64,000 nt of DNA from Xenophilus arseniciresistens (GTDB lineage: Bacteria > Pseudomonadota > Gammaproteobacteria > Burkholderiales > Burkholderiaceae_C): NCBI RefSeq assembly GCF_028023875.1, contig NZ_JAQIPB010000007.1, positions 186,001 to 250,000 of the forward strand, read 5' to 3'. Under the pieces are notes generated by a model. The model saw nothing but the letters and a program-made list of their open reading frames with translations. It was not told where the DNA came from and searched no databases. A program made the translations under genes and the position numbers. The stretch's first letter is position 1. Each line of letters begins with the position of its first letter. Shown here piece after piece: positions 17,895 through 27,580 of this stretch.

Positions 17895-19691
17895 ATGCCC
17901 ACCTACAACCCGCCGCTGCGCGACATGCAGTTCGTGCTGCACGAAGTCCTTCAGGTTTCCGAAGAACTCAAGGCCATGCCGGCCCATGCCGAGACGGATG
18001 CCGACACGCTCAACGCGGTGCTGGAAGAGGCCGGCAAGTTCGCGGCCGAAGTGACCTTCCCGCTCAACATCAGCGGCGACACCGAAGGCTGCGTGCTGGA
18101 CAAGAAGACGCACGAAGTCACCACGCCGGCGGGTTTCAAGGACGCCTATGCCAAGTACGTCGAAGGCGGCTGGGCGGCGCTGTCCTGCGACCCGCAGTAC
18201 GGCGGCCAGGGCCTGCCCTTCGTGGTGAACCAGTGCGTCTACGAGATGCTCAACAGCGCCAACCAGGCCTGGACCATGTACCCGGGCCTGTCGCACGGCG
18301 CCTATGAAGCCCTGGTGGCGCACGGCACCGACGCGCAGAAGAAGACCTACCTGCCCAAGCTGACCAGCGGCGAGTGGACCGGCACCATGTGCCTGACGGA
18401 GCCGCACTGCGGCACCGACCTGGGCCTGCTGCGCACCAAGGCCGAACCGCAGGCCGACGGCACGTACAAGCTCACGGGCAGCAAGATCTTCATCTCGGCC
18501 GGCGAGCATGACCTGACCGAGAACATCATCCACCTGGTGCTGGCCCGCCTGCCCGACGCGCCCAAGGGCAGCAAGGGCATCAGCCTGTTCGTGGTGCCCA
18601 AGTTCATGGTCAACGAAGACGGTTCGCTGGGCGCGCGCAACCCGATCTTCTGCACGGGCCTGGAGCACAAGATGGGCATCCACGGCAACGCGACGGCGCA
18701 GATCAGCCTGGACGGCGCCGTGGGCACGCTGGTGGGCGAGCCCAACAAGGGCCTGGCCGCCATGTTCGTGATGATGAACGCCGCGCGCCTGGGCGTGGGC
18801 AACCAGTCGCTGGGCCTGACGGAGGTGGCCTTCCAGAACGCGCTGGCCTATGCCAAGGACCGCATCCAGATGCGCTCGCTCTCGGGCCCGAAGGCCAAGG
18901 ACAAGGACGCCGACCCGATCATCGTGCACCCCGACGTGCGCAAGATGCTGCTCACGGCCAAGGCCTATGCCGAGGGCGGACGCGCGCTGCAGATCTTCTG
19001 CACGCTGCTGCTGGACAAGGAACACAACCACCCCGACGAGAAGGTGCGCAAGGACTCTGGCGAGCTGGTTGCGCTGCTCACGCCCATCGTCAAGGCCTTC
19101 ATCACCGACAACGGCCACATCAGCACCAACGCCTGCATGCAGGTCTTCGGCGGCCACGGCTTCATCAAGGAATGGGGCATGGAGCAGTTCGTGCGGGACA
19201 ACCGCATCAACATGATCTACGAGGGCACCAACACCATCCAGTCGCTGGACCTGCTGGGCCGCAAGGTGCTGGGCAACAACGGCGCCTCGCTCAAGAAGTT
19301 CGGCAAGCTCGTCGCCAGGCTGGTGGAAGAAGAGGGCGTGAACGAGAAGATGGCCGAGTTCATCAACCCGATCGCGGGCCTGGGCGACCAGCTCACCAAG
19401 TTCACGACCGAGATCGGCTTCAAGGGCTTCCAGAACCCCGACGAGGTGGGCGCGGCCGCGGTGGACTACCTGCGCGTGGCGGGCCACTTCGTGTTCGGCT
19501 ACCTGTTCGCACGCATGGCCCAGGTGGCGCTGCGCGAGATTGCCGCGGGCAACACCGATCCGTTCTACGTCGCCAAGCTGCAGACCGCGCGCTTCTACTT
19601 CGCCAAGCTGTTCCCGGAAACGGCTACCTTGATGCGCACGGCCCGCGCCGGCAGCAAGGTGCTGATGGACACGGACGCAGCGCTGGCCTGA
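17895..19691 (+). CDS. Acyl-CoA dehydrogenase (long, FadE-like with C-terminal extension)
   Basis: A 598-residue FAD acyl-CoA dehydrogenase, first step of beta-oxidation. It has the N-terminal extension and extra C-terminal domain typical of about 600-residue bacterial ACADs rather than the 380-residue form. Signatures are CLTEPHCGTDLGLLRTKA, the GNQSLG helix region, QVFGGHGFIKEWGMEQFVRD and NMIYEGTNTIQSLDLLGRK, whose Glu in YEGTN is the catalytic base. ATG 17895 follows an AGGAGAT ribosome site. It heads a run that includes a HAD-hydratase fusion and a thiolase, an arrangement like fadE-fadN-fadA of other bacteria. Confidence 0.94.
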   Translation: MPTYNPPLRDMQFVLHEVLQVSEELKAMPAHAETDADTLNAVLEEAGKFAAEVTFPLNISGDTEGCVLDKKTHEVTTPAGFKDAYAKYVEGGWAALSCDPQYGGQGLPFVVNQCVYEMLNSANQAWTMYPGLSHGAYEALVAHGTDAQKKTYLPKLTSGEWTGTMCLTEPHCGTDLGLLRTKAEPQADGTYKLTGSKIFISAGEHDLTENIIHLVLARLPDAPKGSKGISLFVVPKFMVNEDGSLGARNPIFCTGLEHKMGIHGNATAQISLDGAVGTLVGEPNKGLAAMFVMMNAARLGVGNQSLGLTEVAFQNALAYAKDRIQMRSLSGPKAKDKDADPIIVHPDVRKMLLTAKAYAEGGRALQIFCTLLLDKEHNHPDEKVRKDSGELVALLTPIVKAFITDNGHISTNACMQVFGGHGFIKEWGMEQFVRDNRINMIYEGTNTIQSLDLLGRKVLGNNGASLKKFGKLVARLVEEEGVNEKMAEFINPIAGLGDQLTKFTTEIGFKGFQNPDEVGAAAVDYLRVAGHFVFGYLFARMAQVALREIAAGNTDPFYVAKLQTARFYFAKLFPETATLMRTARAGSKVLMDTDAALA

Positions 19692-19732
19692 CCGCCTTCT
19701 TCCTTCTTGTTTTCCACCTACGGGAGACGCCC

Positions 19733-20167
19733 ATGAAGTTCATTCCAGCTGCCATCCTGCTTGCTGCCTTGTCCGGCCCGGCCCTGGCTCAGATGACCCC
19801 CGTGGGCACCTGGCAGAGCATCGACGACAAGACCCATGAGGCCAAGTCGCAGATCCGCATCAGCGAATCGGGTGGCGTGCTCAGCGGCCGCATCGAAAAG
19901 CTGCTGCGCAAGGAAGCCAAACAGGACGCGGTGTGCGAGGAGTGCACCGACGACCGCAAGGGCCAGCCGCTGATCGGGCTGGAAATCATCCGCGGCGCCA
20001 AGAAGGCCGAAGGCAAGGACGTGTGGGAGGAGGGCAAGATCCTCGACCCCGAGAACGGCAAGAGCTACACGCTGCGCCTCACGCCCGTCGAGGGTGGCAA
20101 GAAGCTTGAAGTGCGCGGCTCTGTGCTGGGCATTGGACGCACGCAAACGTGGGTTCGCGTGCAGTGA
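19733..20167 (+). CDS. DUF2147 family exported protein
   Basis: A 144-residue small secreted protein. A signal peptide (MKFIPAAILLAALSGPALAQ) is followed by a beta-rich domain with PVGTWQSIDDKTHEAKSQIRI, the CEECTDDRKGQPLIGL block and a GRTQTWVRV end, matching DUF2147. The function of the family is unknown. The two close cysteines (CEEC) may form a disulfide or bind metal. It sits between the acyl-CoA dehydrogenase and the HAD-hydratase gene with a GGGAGA ribosome site, and recurs beside beta-oxidation genes in this bacterial group as far as I recall. Confidence 0.85.
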   Translation: MKFIPAAILLAALSGPALAQMTPVGTWQSIDDKTHEAKSQIRISESGGVLSGRIEKLLRKEAKQDAVCEECTDDRKGQPLIGLEIIRGAKKAEGKDVWEEGKILDPENGKSYTLRLTPVEGGKKLEVRGSVLGIGRTQTWVRVQ

Positions 20168-20170
20168 TGC

Positions 20171-20264
20171 CCACCCCCGTTTGGTTTTCTCACTGCGTGT
20201 AGAAAACCCATACCCCCTCAAGGGGGCAACACCAGTGGCCCGGCAAAGCCGGTTCCACGGTGTT
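20171..20264. repeat. Intergenic hairpin repeat, copy 1
   Basis: Three hairpins in a row after the DUF2147 stop: GGTTTTCT (20183-20190) / AGAAAACC (20201-20208); CCCCC-TCAA-GGGGG (20213-20226); and a longer one from AACACC (20228-20233) to GGTGTT (20259-20264) with inner GTGG/CCAC and CCGGC/GCCGG arms. It shares CACTGCGTGTA (20191-20201), the C-run/G-run hairpin and a GGCCCGGC core with the element at 40664-40742, which has CACTTCGTGTA. Such elements are common between genes in Comamonadaceae as I recall them. It may act as terminator or mRNA stabiliser. Confidence 0.6.
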
Positions 20265-20298
20265 CCCTGAACAAGTCAGAACCCCAACAAGTTCAACC

Positions 20299-22698
20299 AT
20301 GTCCAGATTTCAAGTGAAAAAGGTCGCCGTGCTCGGCGCCGGCGTGATGGGCGCGCAGATCGCGGCCCACCTCGTCAATGTGCGGGTGCCCGTGGTGCTG
20401 TTCGACCTGGCCGCCAAGGAAGGCCCGAAGAACGGCATCGTCACCAAGGCCATCGACAACCTCAAGAAGCTCAAGCCCGCGCCGCTGGGCGTGGCCGAGG
20501 ACGCCGAGCTGATCCAGGCCGCCAACTACGAGGAGCACCTGGCGCTTTTGGGCGAATGCGACCTCGTGATCGAGGCCATCGCCGAGCGCATGGACTGGAA
20601 GCTCGACCTGTACAGGAAGATCGCGCCGCATGTGGCCTCGCACGCCATCCTGGCGTCGAACACCTCGGGCCTGTCGATCACGAAGCTGGCCGAGGCGGTG
20701 CCCGAGAGCATCCGCCCGCGCTTTTGCGGCATTCATTTCTTCAACCCGCCGCGCTACATGACGCTGGTGGAGCTGATCCCCACGCCCACCACCGAGGCCC
20801 AGGTGCTCGACGAACTCGAGACCTTCGCCATCAGCGCGCTGGGCAAGGGCGTGGTGCGCGCCAAGGACACCCCCAACTTCATCGCCAACCGCATCGGCAT
20901 CGCCGGCATGCTGGCCACGCTCAAGGAAGTGGAGAACTTCGGCCTGACCTTCGATGTGGTGGACGACCTGACCGGCAAGCGCCTGGGCCGCGCCAGCAGC
21001 GGCACCTTCCGCACCGCCGACGTGGTGGGCCTGGACACCCTGGCCCATGTGGTCAAGACGCTGCAGGACAACCTGGACGAGAAGCGCGACCCGTTCTACC
21101 CGAACTTCGCCACGCCGCCGGTGCTGGCCAAGCTGCTGGAACTGGGCCATCTGGGCCAGAAGACCAAGGCAGGCTTCTACAAGAAGGCCGGGCGCGACGT
21201 GCTGCGCTTCGACCTGCAAAGCGGCGAGTACGTGAGCGCTGGCGCCAAGGCCGACGAGGTCTATGGCCGCATGCTCAAGAAGCCGGCCGGCGAGCGCCTG
21301 AAGCTGCTGCGCAATGCCGAGGGCCCGCAAGGCCGGTTCCTCTGGGCCATCCTGCGCGATGGCTTTCACTACGCGGCCGTGCACCTGGCCGACATTGCCG
21401 AAAGCGCGCGCGACGTGGACCTGGCCATGCGCTGGGGCTTCGGCATGCAGCAAGGCCCCTTCGAGCTGTGGCAGGAAGCGGGCTGGCTGCAGGTGGCGCA
21501 GTGGATCCAGGAAGACATAGCGGCCGGCAAGGCGCTGTCGAAGGCGCCGCTGCCCGAGTGGGTCTTCAAGGGCCCGGTGGCCGAAGCCGGCGGCGTGCAC
21601 ACGCGCGAAGGCTCGTGGAGCGCGTCGGAACAACGCTTCGTGCCCGAGCGCCGCCTGCCCGTGCATGCACGCCAGCTCTTCCCCGAGCGCGTGCTGGGTG
21701 CCCAGGCGCCGCGCGCCGAGGAAGCCGGCACCACGATCAGCGACGAAGGCGACGTGCGCGTCTGGACGCTCGATGGCGAGGTGCTGATCGCCAGCATCCA
21801 TTCGAAGATGAACGCCATCAGCCCCGACGTGGCCGAGGCGCTGGCCGAGGCCGTGGCCCTGGCCGAGCGCGAGTACCGGGGCCTGGTGATCTGGTCGAGC
21901 GACGACAAGTTCTCCGTCGGCGCCGACCTGCAGGCGATGCTGCCGGCCTTCGTGGTTGCGGGCATCGACGCGGTGGAAGGCGCCGAACAGGCCTTGCAGG
22001 ACGTGATGCTGCGCATCCGCTATGCCAATGTGCCGGTGGTGGCCGCCGTGCGCGGCCTGGCGCTGGGCGGCGGCTGCGAGCTGGCCGTCTACAGCGCGCG
22101 CCGCGTGGCCGCCATGGAAAGCTACATCGGCCTGGTCGAAGTGGGCGTGGGCCTGGTGCCTGGCGCGGGCGGCCTGACCTACATCGCGCGCCGCGCGGCC
22201 GAGAACGCGGCCACATCCACCGGCAGCGACCTGCTGCCCTTCCTCACCGAAGGCTTCACTGCCGCCGCCATGGCCAAGGTGGGCACCAGCGCGCTGGAAT
22301 CGCGCAAGCTGGGCTACCTGGTGGAAGGCGACATCGTCGTGCCCAACAAGGACGAGCTGCTCTATGTGGCCCTGCAGCAGGCCAGGGCCATGGCGGATGC
22401 CGGCTGGCGCCCGCCCATGAAGCGCAGCTTCCGCGTGGCCGGCCGAAGCGGCGCCGCCACCATCACCGGGCAACTGGTGAACATGCGCGACGGCGGCTTC
22501 ATCAGCGCGCACGACTTCCACATCGCCAGCCTGATCGCCCATGTGGTGACTGGCGGCGACGTCGACCCCGGCACGCTGGTGACCGAGGAGTACCTGATGG
22601 CGCTGGAGCGCAAGGCCTTCTGTTCGCTGGTGGTTCACCCCAAGACGCAGGAGCGGATCATGGGGATGCTGTCCACGGGCAAGCCCCTGCGCAACTGA
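20299..22698 (+). CDS. 3-hydroxyacyl-CoA dehydrogenase / enoyl-CoA hydratase fusion (FadN type)
   Basis: A 799-residue bifunctional beta-oxidation enzyme with the dehydrogenase first and the hydratase last, the domain order of FadN rather than of FadB/FadJ. The NAD fold begins VAVLGAGVMGAQIAAHL, the catalytic His is in GIHFFNPPRYMTLVEL, and the C-terminal HAD region follows. The hydratase/isomerase part starts around residue 490; its oxyanion loop is VAAVRGLALGGGCELA and a second Glu lies in LVEVGVGLVPGAGG. ATG 20299 is the start of the conserved N-terminus. A thiolase gene follows after 20 bp, so both are probably co-transcribed and form a degradation complex. Confidence 0.94.
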   Translation: MSRFQVKKVAVLGAGVMGAQIAAHLVNVRVPVVLFDLAAKEGPKNGIVTKAIDNLKKLKPAPLGVAEDAELIQAANYEEHLALLGECDLVIEAIAERMDWKLDLYRKIAPHVASHAILASNTSGLSITKLAEAVPESIRPRFCGIHFFNPPRYMTLVELIPTPTTEAQVLDELETFAISALGKGVVRAKDTPNFIANRIGIAGMLATLKEVENFGLTFDVVDDLTGKRLGRASSGTFRTADVVGLDTLAHVVKTLQDNLDEKRDPFYPNFATPPVLAKLLELGHLGQKTKAGFYKKAGRDVLRFDLQSGEYVSAGAKADEVYGRMLKKPAGERLKLLRNAEGPQGRFLWAILRDGFHYAAVHLADIAESARDVDLAMRWGFGMQQGPFELWQEAGWLQVAQWIQEDIAAGKALSKAPLPEWVFKGPVAEAGGVHTREGSWSASEQRFVPERRLPVHARQLFPERVLGAQAPRAEEAGTTISDEGDVRVWTLDGEVLIASIHSKMNAISPDVAEALAEAVALAEREYRGLVIWSSDDKFSVGADLQAMLPAFVVAGIDAVEGAEQALQDVMLRIRYANVPVVAAVRGLALGGGCELAVYSARRVAAMESYIGLVEVGVGLVPGAGGLTYIARRAAENAATSTGSDLLPFLTEGFTAAAMAKVGTSALESRKLGYLVEGDIVVPNKDELLYVALQQARAMADAGWRPPMKRSFRVAGRSGAATITGQLVNMRDGGFISAHDFHIASLIAHVVTGGDVDPGTLVTEEYLMALERKAFCSLVVHPKTQERIMGMLSTGKPLRN

Positions 22699-22718
22699 AC
22701 GACGACAAGGACACGACC

Positions 22719-23918
<1,200 letters not shown>

Positions 23919-23963
23919 GGTCCCATCGAGCCCGGTCCGTGCCCCCATGGAGACTTCACACAC

Positions 23964-24800
23964 ATGACGCAAGAGGTGCACATCTTCGACCGGGCGCTGG
24001 CGCTGGAGCACAGCGACACGCAGTCCGGCCTGTTCGCCGGTGCCGCCAGCCAGGACTACTGGAACATGGTGGGGCCCTTCGGGGGCACCACCGCGGCGCT
24101 GGCGCTGCGCGCCGTGCTGCAGCACCCGGACCTGCTGGGCACGCCCATCGCGCTCACGGTCAACTACGCCAGCGCCATCGGGCCGGGGCCGCTGGAGGTG
24201 CTGGCCATTCCCGTGCGCACCAATCGCTCCACGCAGCACTGGCGCATGGAAGTGCGCCAGAGCGGCGAAGACGGCCGCATGCAGGTGAACACCACGGCCA
24301 CGGCCGTGACGGCCGCGCGGCGCGAAACCTGGAGCGGGCACGATCTGCCCATGCCGCAGGTGCCGCCGCCCGCGCAGGTGGAGCGCTTCGACATGGGCCC
24401 CAAGGGCGTGGCCTGGTTCAACAAGTACGAGATGCGGCCCGTGCGCGGTGCCATTCCCGCCAGCTGGGACGGCGCCGAAGCGCCGAGCGAAAGCATGCTG
24501 TGGCTGCGTGACGCACAGCCGCGCGCGCTGGACTTCTGCTCGCTGGCGGCCATGAGCGACCTGTTCTACCCGCGCGTGTGGCTGCGCCGCGCCAAGCCCG
24601 TGCCAGCCGGCACGGTGTCCATCACCACCTACTTCCACGCCGATGCGGCGCAGCTGCAGGAGGCCGGCACCGGCTACCTGCTCGGACGCGCGCAGGGCCA
24701 GCAGTTCTTCAACGGCTTCTTCGACCAGGCCGCGCAGCTGTGGAGCGAAGCCGGGCGCCTGCTGGCCACCAGCAACCAGATCGTCTACTTCAAGGAATAG
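23964..24800 (+). CDS. Acyl-CoA thioesterase domain protein (TesB-like double hotdog)
   Basis: A 278-residue protein of the 4HBT_3/TesB-like group. The N-terminal half has the hotdog helix FGGTTAALALRAVLQHP and the C-terminal half the second hotdog (FCSLAAMSDLFYPRVWLR, TITTYFHADAAQL-like segment). It probably hydrolyses acyl-CoAs released in the pathway. It lies 45 bp after the thiolase, ends 11 bp before the SDR gene, and shares the strand with the whole block. No exact substrate can be inferred. Confidence 0.82.
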   Translation: MTQEVHIFDRALALEHSDTQSGLFAGAASQDYWNMVGPFGGTTAALALRAVLQHPDLLGTPIALTVNYASAIGPGPLEVLAIPVRTNRSTQHWRMEVRQSGEDGRMQVNTTATAVTAARRETWSGHDLPMPQVPPPAQVERFDMGPKGVAWFNKYEMRPVRGAIPASWDGAEAPSESMLWLRDAQPRALDFCSLAAMSDLFYPRVWLRRAKPVPAGTVSITTYFHADAAQLQEAGTGYLLGRAQGQQFFNGFFDQAAQLWSEAGRLLATSNQIVYFKE

Positions 24801-24811
24801 GGCGCAGCCTC

Positions 24812-25567
24812 ATGAACACCACGGCGCCTCGCAAGGCCGCTTTGATCGTCGGCGCCGGTGACGCCACCGGCGGCGCCATCGCGCGTGCCTTTGCGCGCGA
24901 AGGCTATGCGGCGTGCGTCACGCGGCGCAGCGCAGACAAGCTGCAGCCGCTGGTCGCGCAGATCGAGGCCGAGGGCGGCGTGGCCCATGCCTTTGGCAGC
25001 GACGCGCGCAAGGAAGAGGAAGTGGCTGCGCTGATTGAGCAGATCGAAAGCACGGTGGGGCCCATCGAGGTGATGGTGTTCAACATCGGCGCCAACGTGC
25101 CCGAGAGCATCCTCACCGAAAGCGCGCGCAAGTATTTCAAGGTCTGGGAAATGGCCTGCTTCTCGGGCTTTCTCAACGGCCGCGAAGTGGCCCGGCGCAT
25201 GGTGGCGCGCGAGATGCCGGCCAGCGGCCACCGCGGCACCCTCATCTTCACGGGCGCCACGGCCTCGCTGCGCGGCGGCGCGAACTTCGGCGCCTTCTCG
25301 GGCGCCAAGATGGCGCTGCGCGCGCTGGCCCAGAGCATGGCGCGCGAGCTGGGCCCGCAGGGCGTGCACGTGGCCCACACCATCATCGATGGCGCCATCG
25401 ACACCGAGTTCATCCGCAGCAATTTCCCCGAGCGCTACGCGCTCAAGGCGCAGGACGGCATCCTCAACCCCGACCACATCGCGCACAGCTATGTGATGCT
25501 GCACCGCCAGCCGCGCGACGCCTGGACGCATGAGCTGGATCTGCGGCCCTGGATGGAAAAGTTCTGA
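24812..25567 (+). CDS. SDR family protein lacking the catalytic Tyr
   Basis: A 251-residue short-chain dehydrogenase-like protein. The N-terminal nucleotide motif is IVGAGDATGGAIARAF, a variant of TGxxxGxG, and NIGANV replaces the usual NNAG. In the active-site block the Tyr of YxxxK is Phe: F162-SGA-K166, so the proton donor of classical SDRs is missing while Lys is kept. I recall a subgroup of bacterial SDRs with the same AFxGAK pattern, so this is probably a family trait rather than decay. It may act with other chemistry or as an NAD(P)-binding partner. It sits among acyl-CoA genes. Confidence 0.85.
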   Translation: MNTTAPRKAALIVGAGDATGGAIARAFAREGYAACVTRRSADKLQPLVAQIEAEGGVAHAFGSDARKEEEVAALIEQIESTVGPIEVMVFNIGANVPESILTESARKYFKVWEMACFSGFLNGREVARRMVAREMPASGHRGTLIFTGATASLRGGANFGAFSGAKMALRALAQSMARELGPQGVHVAHTIIDGAIDTEFIRSNFPERYALKAQDGILNPDHIAHSYVMLHRQPRDAWTHELDLRPWMEKF

Positions 25568-25642
25568 GCCACCCACCGTGCGTGGCCTTTGCGGCAGGCC
25601 GGCATCCGGGTCGCGCCCTCACCCCAAGAACCAGGAGACACC

Positions 25643-26254
25643 ATGACCCAGACCGTCGAATTCTTCTTTGATGTGGGCAGCTCTGCGGCCTACCTGGCCT
25701 GGACGCAGCTGCCCCGGCTGCGCGCGGAAACCGGCGCGCAGATCGTCTACAAGCCGATGCTGCTGGGGGCGGTGTTCCAGGCCATCGGCAATCGCTCGCC
25801 GGCCGAGGTCAAGGCCAAGGGCGCGTACATGCTCCAGGACTTCGACCGCCATGCGAAGCGCTATGGCGTGCCTTTTGCATTCAACCCGCATTTCCCGGTC
25901 AACACCATGGCCCTGATGCGCGGCGCCACGGCGCTGCTGCACAAGCAGCCCGAGCGCTTCGAAGCCTACTGCGACGCCGTGTTCCAGGCGATGTGGGTGG
26001 ACGGCCTCAACATGGGCGACGTGGCCCAGGTGGGCGCGGTGCTGCACAAGGCCGGCTTCGACCCGCAGGCGATCCTGGCGATGACCGCCGAGCCCGAAGT
26101 CAAGGAGCAGCTCAAGGCCGTGACCACCGAGGCCATCGAGCGCGGGGTGTTTGGCGCGCCCACCTTCTTCGTCCGCGGCCAGATGTTCTGGGGCCAGGAC
26201 CGGCTCGACTTCGTGCGCGAGACTCTCGCGTCTTCTTCCTCAACACTGACTTGA
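25643..26254 (+). CDS. 2-hydroxychromene-2-carboxylate isomerase-like DsbA-fold protein
   Basis: A 203-residue protein of the HCCA isomerase / DsbA-like thioredoxin superfamily. It begins with FFFDVGSSAAYLAW, where a Ser replaces the thioredoxin Cys and acts in glutathione-dependent isomerisation in HCCA isomerase and kappa-class GSTs. The C-terminal GVFGAPTFFVRGQMFWGQDRLDFV block with cis-Pro is conserved. HCCA isomerase acts in naphthalene breakdown; no naphthalene genes are here, and members of this family are often found in acyl-CoA gene clusters with unknown role. ATG 25643 has an AGGAGA site. Confidence 0.85.
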   Translation: MTQTVEFFFDVGSSAAYLAWTQLPRLRAETGAQIVYKPMLLGAVFQAIGNRSPAEVKAKGAYMLQDFDRHAKRYGVPFAFNPHFPVNTMALMRGATALLHKQPERFEAYCDAVFQAMWVDGLNMGDVAQVGAVLHKAGFDPQAILAMTAEPEVKEQLKAVTTEAIERGVFGAPTFFVRGQMFWGQDRLDFVRETLASSSSTLT

Positions 26255-26262
26255 TTGCCACC

Positions 26263-27030
26263 ATGAGCAGCGACATCCTCGTCCACACCGAAGGCGGTGT
26301 GTGCACCCTGACCTTCAACCGTCTCGACAAGAAGAATTCCATCACCAGCGCCATGTACGCGGCCATGGCCGACGCGCTGGACGCCGCGCAGGCCGATGCG
26401 GCCGTGCGCGTGGTGCTGATCCAGGGCGATGCCACCATCTTCTCGGCCGGCAACGACATCGGCGACTTCTTGAACCAGCCGCCCTCGACGCAGGACTCGC
26501 CCGTGTTCCGCTTCCTGCGCAACATCGCCGCTTTTCCCAAGCCCATCGTGGCGGCCGTCTGCGGCCCGGCCGTGGGCATCGGCACCACGCTGCTGTTCCA
26601 TTGCGACCTGGTCTACGCGGGCGACAACGCGGCCTTCTCCATGCCTTTCGTCAACCTGGGCCTGTGCCCCGAGGCGGCCTCGAGCCTGCTGGTGCCGCAG
26701 ATGTTCGGCTACCACCGCGCCGCAGAAGCGCTGCTGCTGGGCGAGCCCTTCATGGCCGAAGCGGCACTGGAAGTGGGCCTGGTCAACCGCGTGGTGCCGC
26801 CCACCGAGGCCAACAGCATCGCCCAGCAGCAGGCGCGCAAGCTCGCGGCCAAGCCGCTGTCGGCGCTGATCGAAACCAAGCGCCTGATGAAGAAGGGCCA
26901 GGGCGCCGTGGTGCTGGAGCGCATGGCCGAGGAAGGTGCGAGCTTCGGCCGCATGCTGCGCGAACCCGCCGCGCGCGAAGCCTTCACGGCCTTCATGGAG
27001 AAGCGCAAGCCCGACTTCAGCAAGGTCTGA
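26263..27030 (+). CDS. Enoyl-CoA hydratase/isomerase family protein
   Basis: A 255-residue crotonase. Visible are TLTFNRLDKKNSIT, the first oxyanion loop FSAGNDIGDF, the second loop PIVAAVCGPAVGIGTTLLFHCDLVYA and the FVNLGLCPEAASSLL block. In the second loop the usual catalytic GGGCE Glu is replaced, while a Glu lies in CPEAAS, which fits the isomerase (Delta3,Delta2-enoyl-CoA) type better than a hydratase. It starts 8 bp after the previous stop and the next gene begins directly after its own stop. Confidence 0.9.
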   Translation: MSSDILVHTEGGVCTLTFNRLDKKNSITSAMYAAMADALDAAQADAAVRVVLIQGDATIFSAGNDIGDFLNQPPSTQDSPVFRFLRNIAAFPKPIVAAVCGPAVGIGTTLLFHCDLVYAGDNAAFSMPFVNLGLCPEAASSLLVPQMFGYHRAAEALLLGEPFMAEAALEVGLVNRVVPPTEANSIAQQQARKLAAKPLSALIETKRLMKKGQGAVVLERMAEEGASFGRMLREPAAREAFTAFMEKRKPDFSKV

Positions 27031-27555
27031 ATGTCTGCGTCCCTGCAAGCTTCCGTGCTCGCCCCCACGGCCTCCGGGCCCGCCGCCGCCGCTGCCGTGG
27101 CCTTCGAGCCCGAATTCATCCTGCTGCTGCAGGAGATCATCGAGCAGCACGTGCCCTTCAACCGGGTGCTGGGCCTGCAGGCCACCGAGATCACGCCTGC
27201 GGCGGTGGCCGGGCGCATCACCATGCGGCCCGACCTGGTGGGCAGCGTGGCGCATCAGCGCCTGCATGGCGGTGTGATCAGCGCCGCGCTCGATTCGATG
27301 GCCGGCCTGGCGATCATGGCCGCCATTGCCGCGCGCCACATGGACGAGCCGCCCGCGCGGCGGCTGCAGCGCTTCACGCGCCTGGGCACCATCGACCTGC
27401 GCGTGGACTACCTGCGCCAGGGCGTGGGCACGGAGTTCCGCCTGGGCGCCCGCGTGCTGCGCCTGGGCTCGCGCGTGGCCAGCACCCAGATGGAATGCCT
27501 GGGCAGCGACGGCGAACTGATCGCGACGGGCGCGGCGGCCTACATCGTGTCCTGA
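27031..27555 (+). CDS. PaaI-type hotdog thioesterase
   Basis: A 174-residue hotdog-fold thioesterase of the PaaI/YdiI group. The core is VPFNRVLGLQATEI, the active-site helix RLHGGVISAALDSMAGLAIM, and DLRVDYLRQG. The ATG follows the crotonase stop with no gap, so translation is coupled. It has a short low-complexity N-terminus (about 28 Ala/Pro/Ser-rich residues). It is the last gene of the rightward block and converges with the ABC ATPase gene; a weak GGCGGC/GCCGCC hairpin at 27558-27574 lies between them. Confidence 0.87.
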   Translation: MSASLQASVLAPTASGPAAAAAVAFEPEFILLLQEIIEQHVPFNRVLGLQATEITPAAVAGRITMRPDLVGSVAHQRLHGGVISAALDSMAGLAIMAAIAARHMDEPPARRLQRFTRLGTIDLRVDYLRQGVGTEFRLGARVLRLGSRVASTQMECLGSDGELIATGAAAYIVS

Positions 27556-27580
27556 ACGGCGGCCGGGAGCCGCCCGCGCC

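Noticed and set aside
20293-22638. 781-residue open frame on the minus strand over the HAD-hydratase gene
   Set aside because: Shadow of the FadN-type gene; composition is low-complexity Ala/Gly/His/Gln with no motif.
20556-22718. Long 5' extension of the thiolase frame through the previous gene
   Set aside because: The thiolase N-terminus starts at 22719 with its conserved block; the upstream part is Arg/Gly-rich shadow.
26263-27030. Assignment as a classical enoyl-CoA hydratase
   Set aside because: The GGGCE-type Glu is missing in the second loop; called only as hydratase/isomerase family.
27558-27574. Hairpin GGCGGC/GCCGCC between convergent genes
   Set aside because: Only a 6-bp stem without a T-run on either strand; not listed as a terminator.
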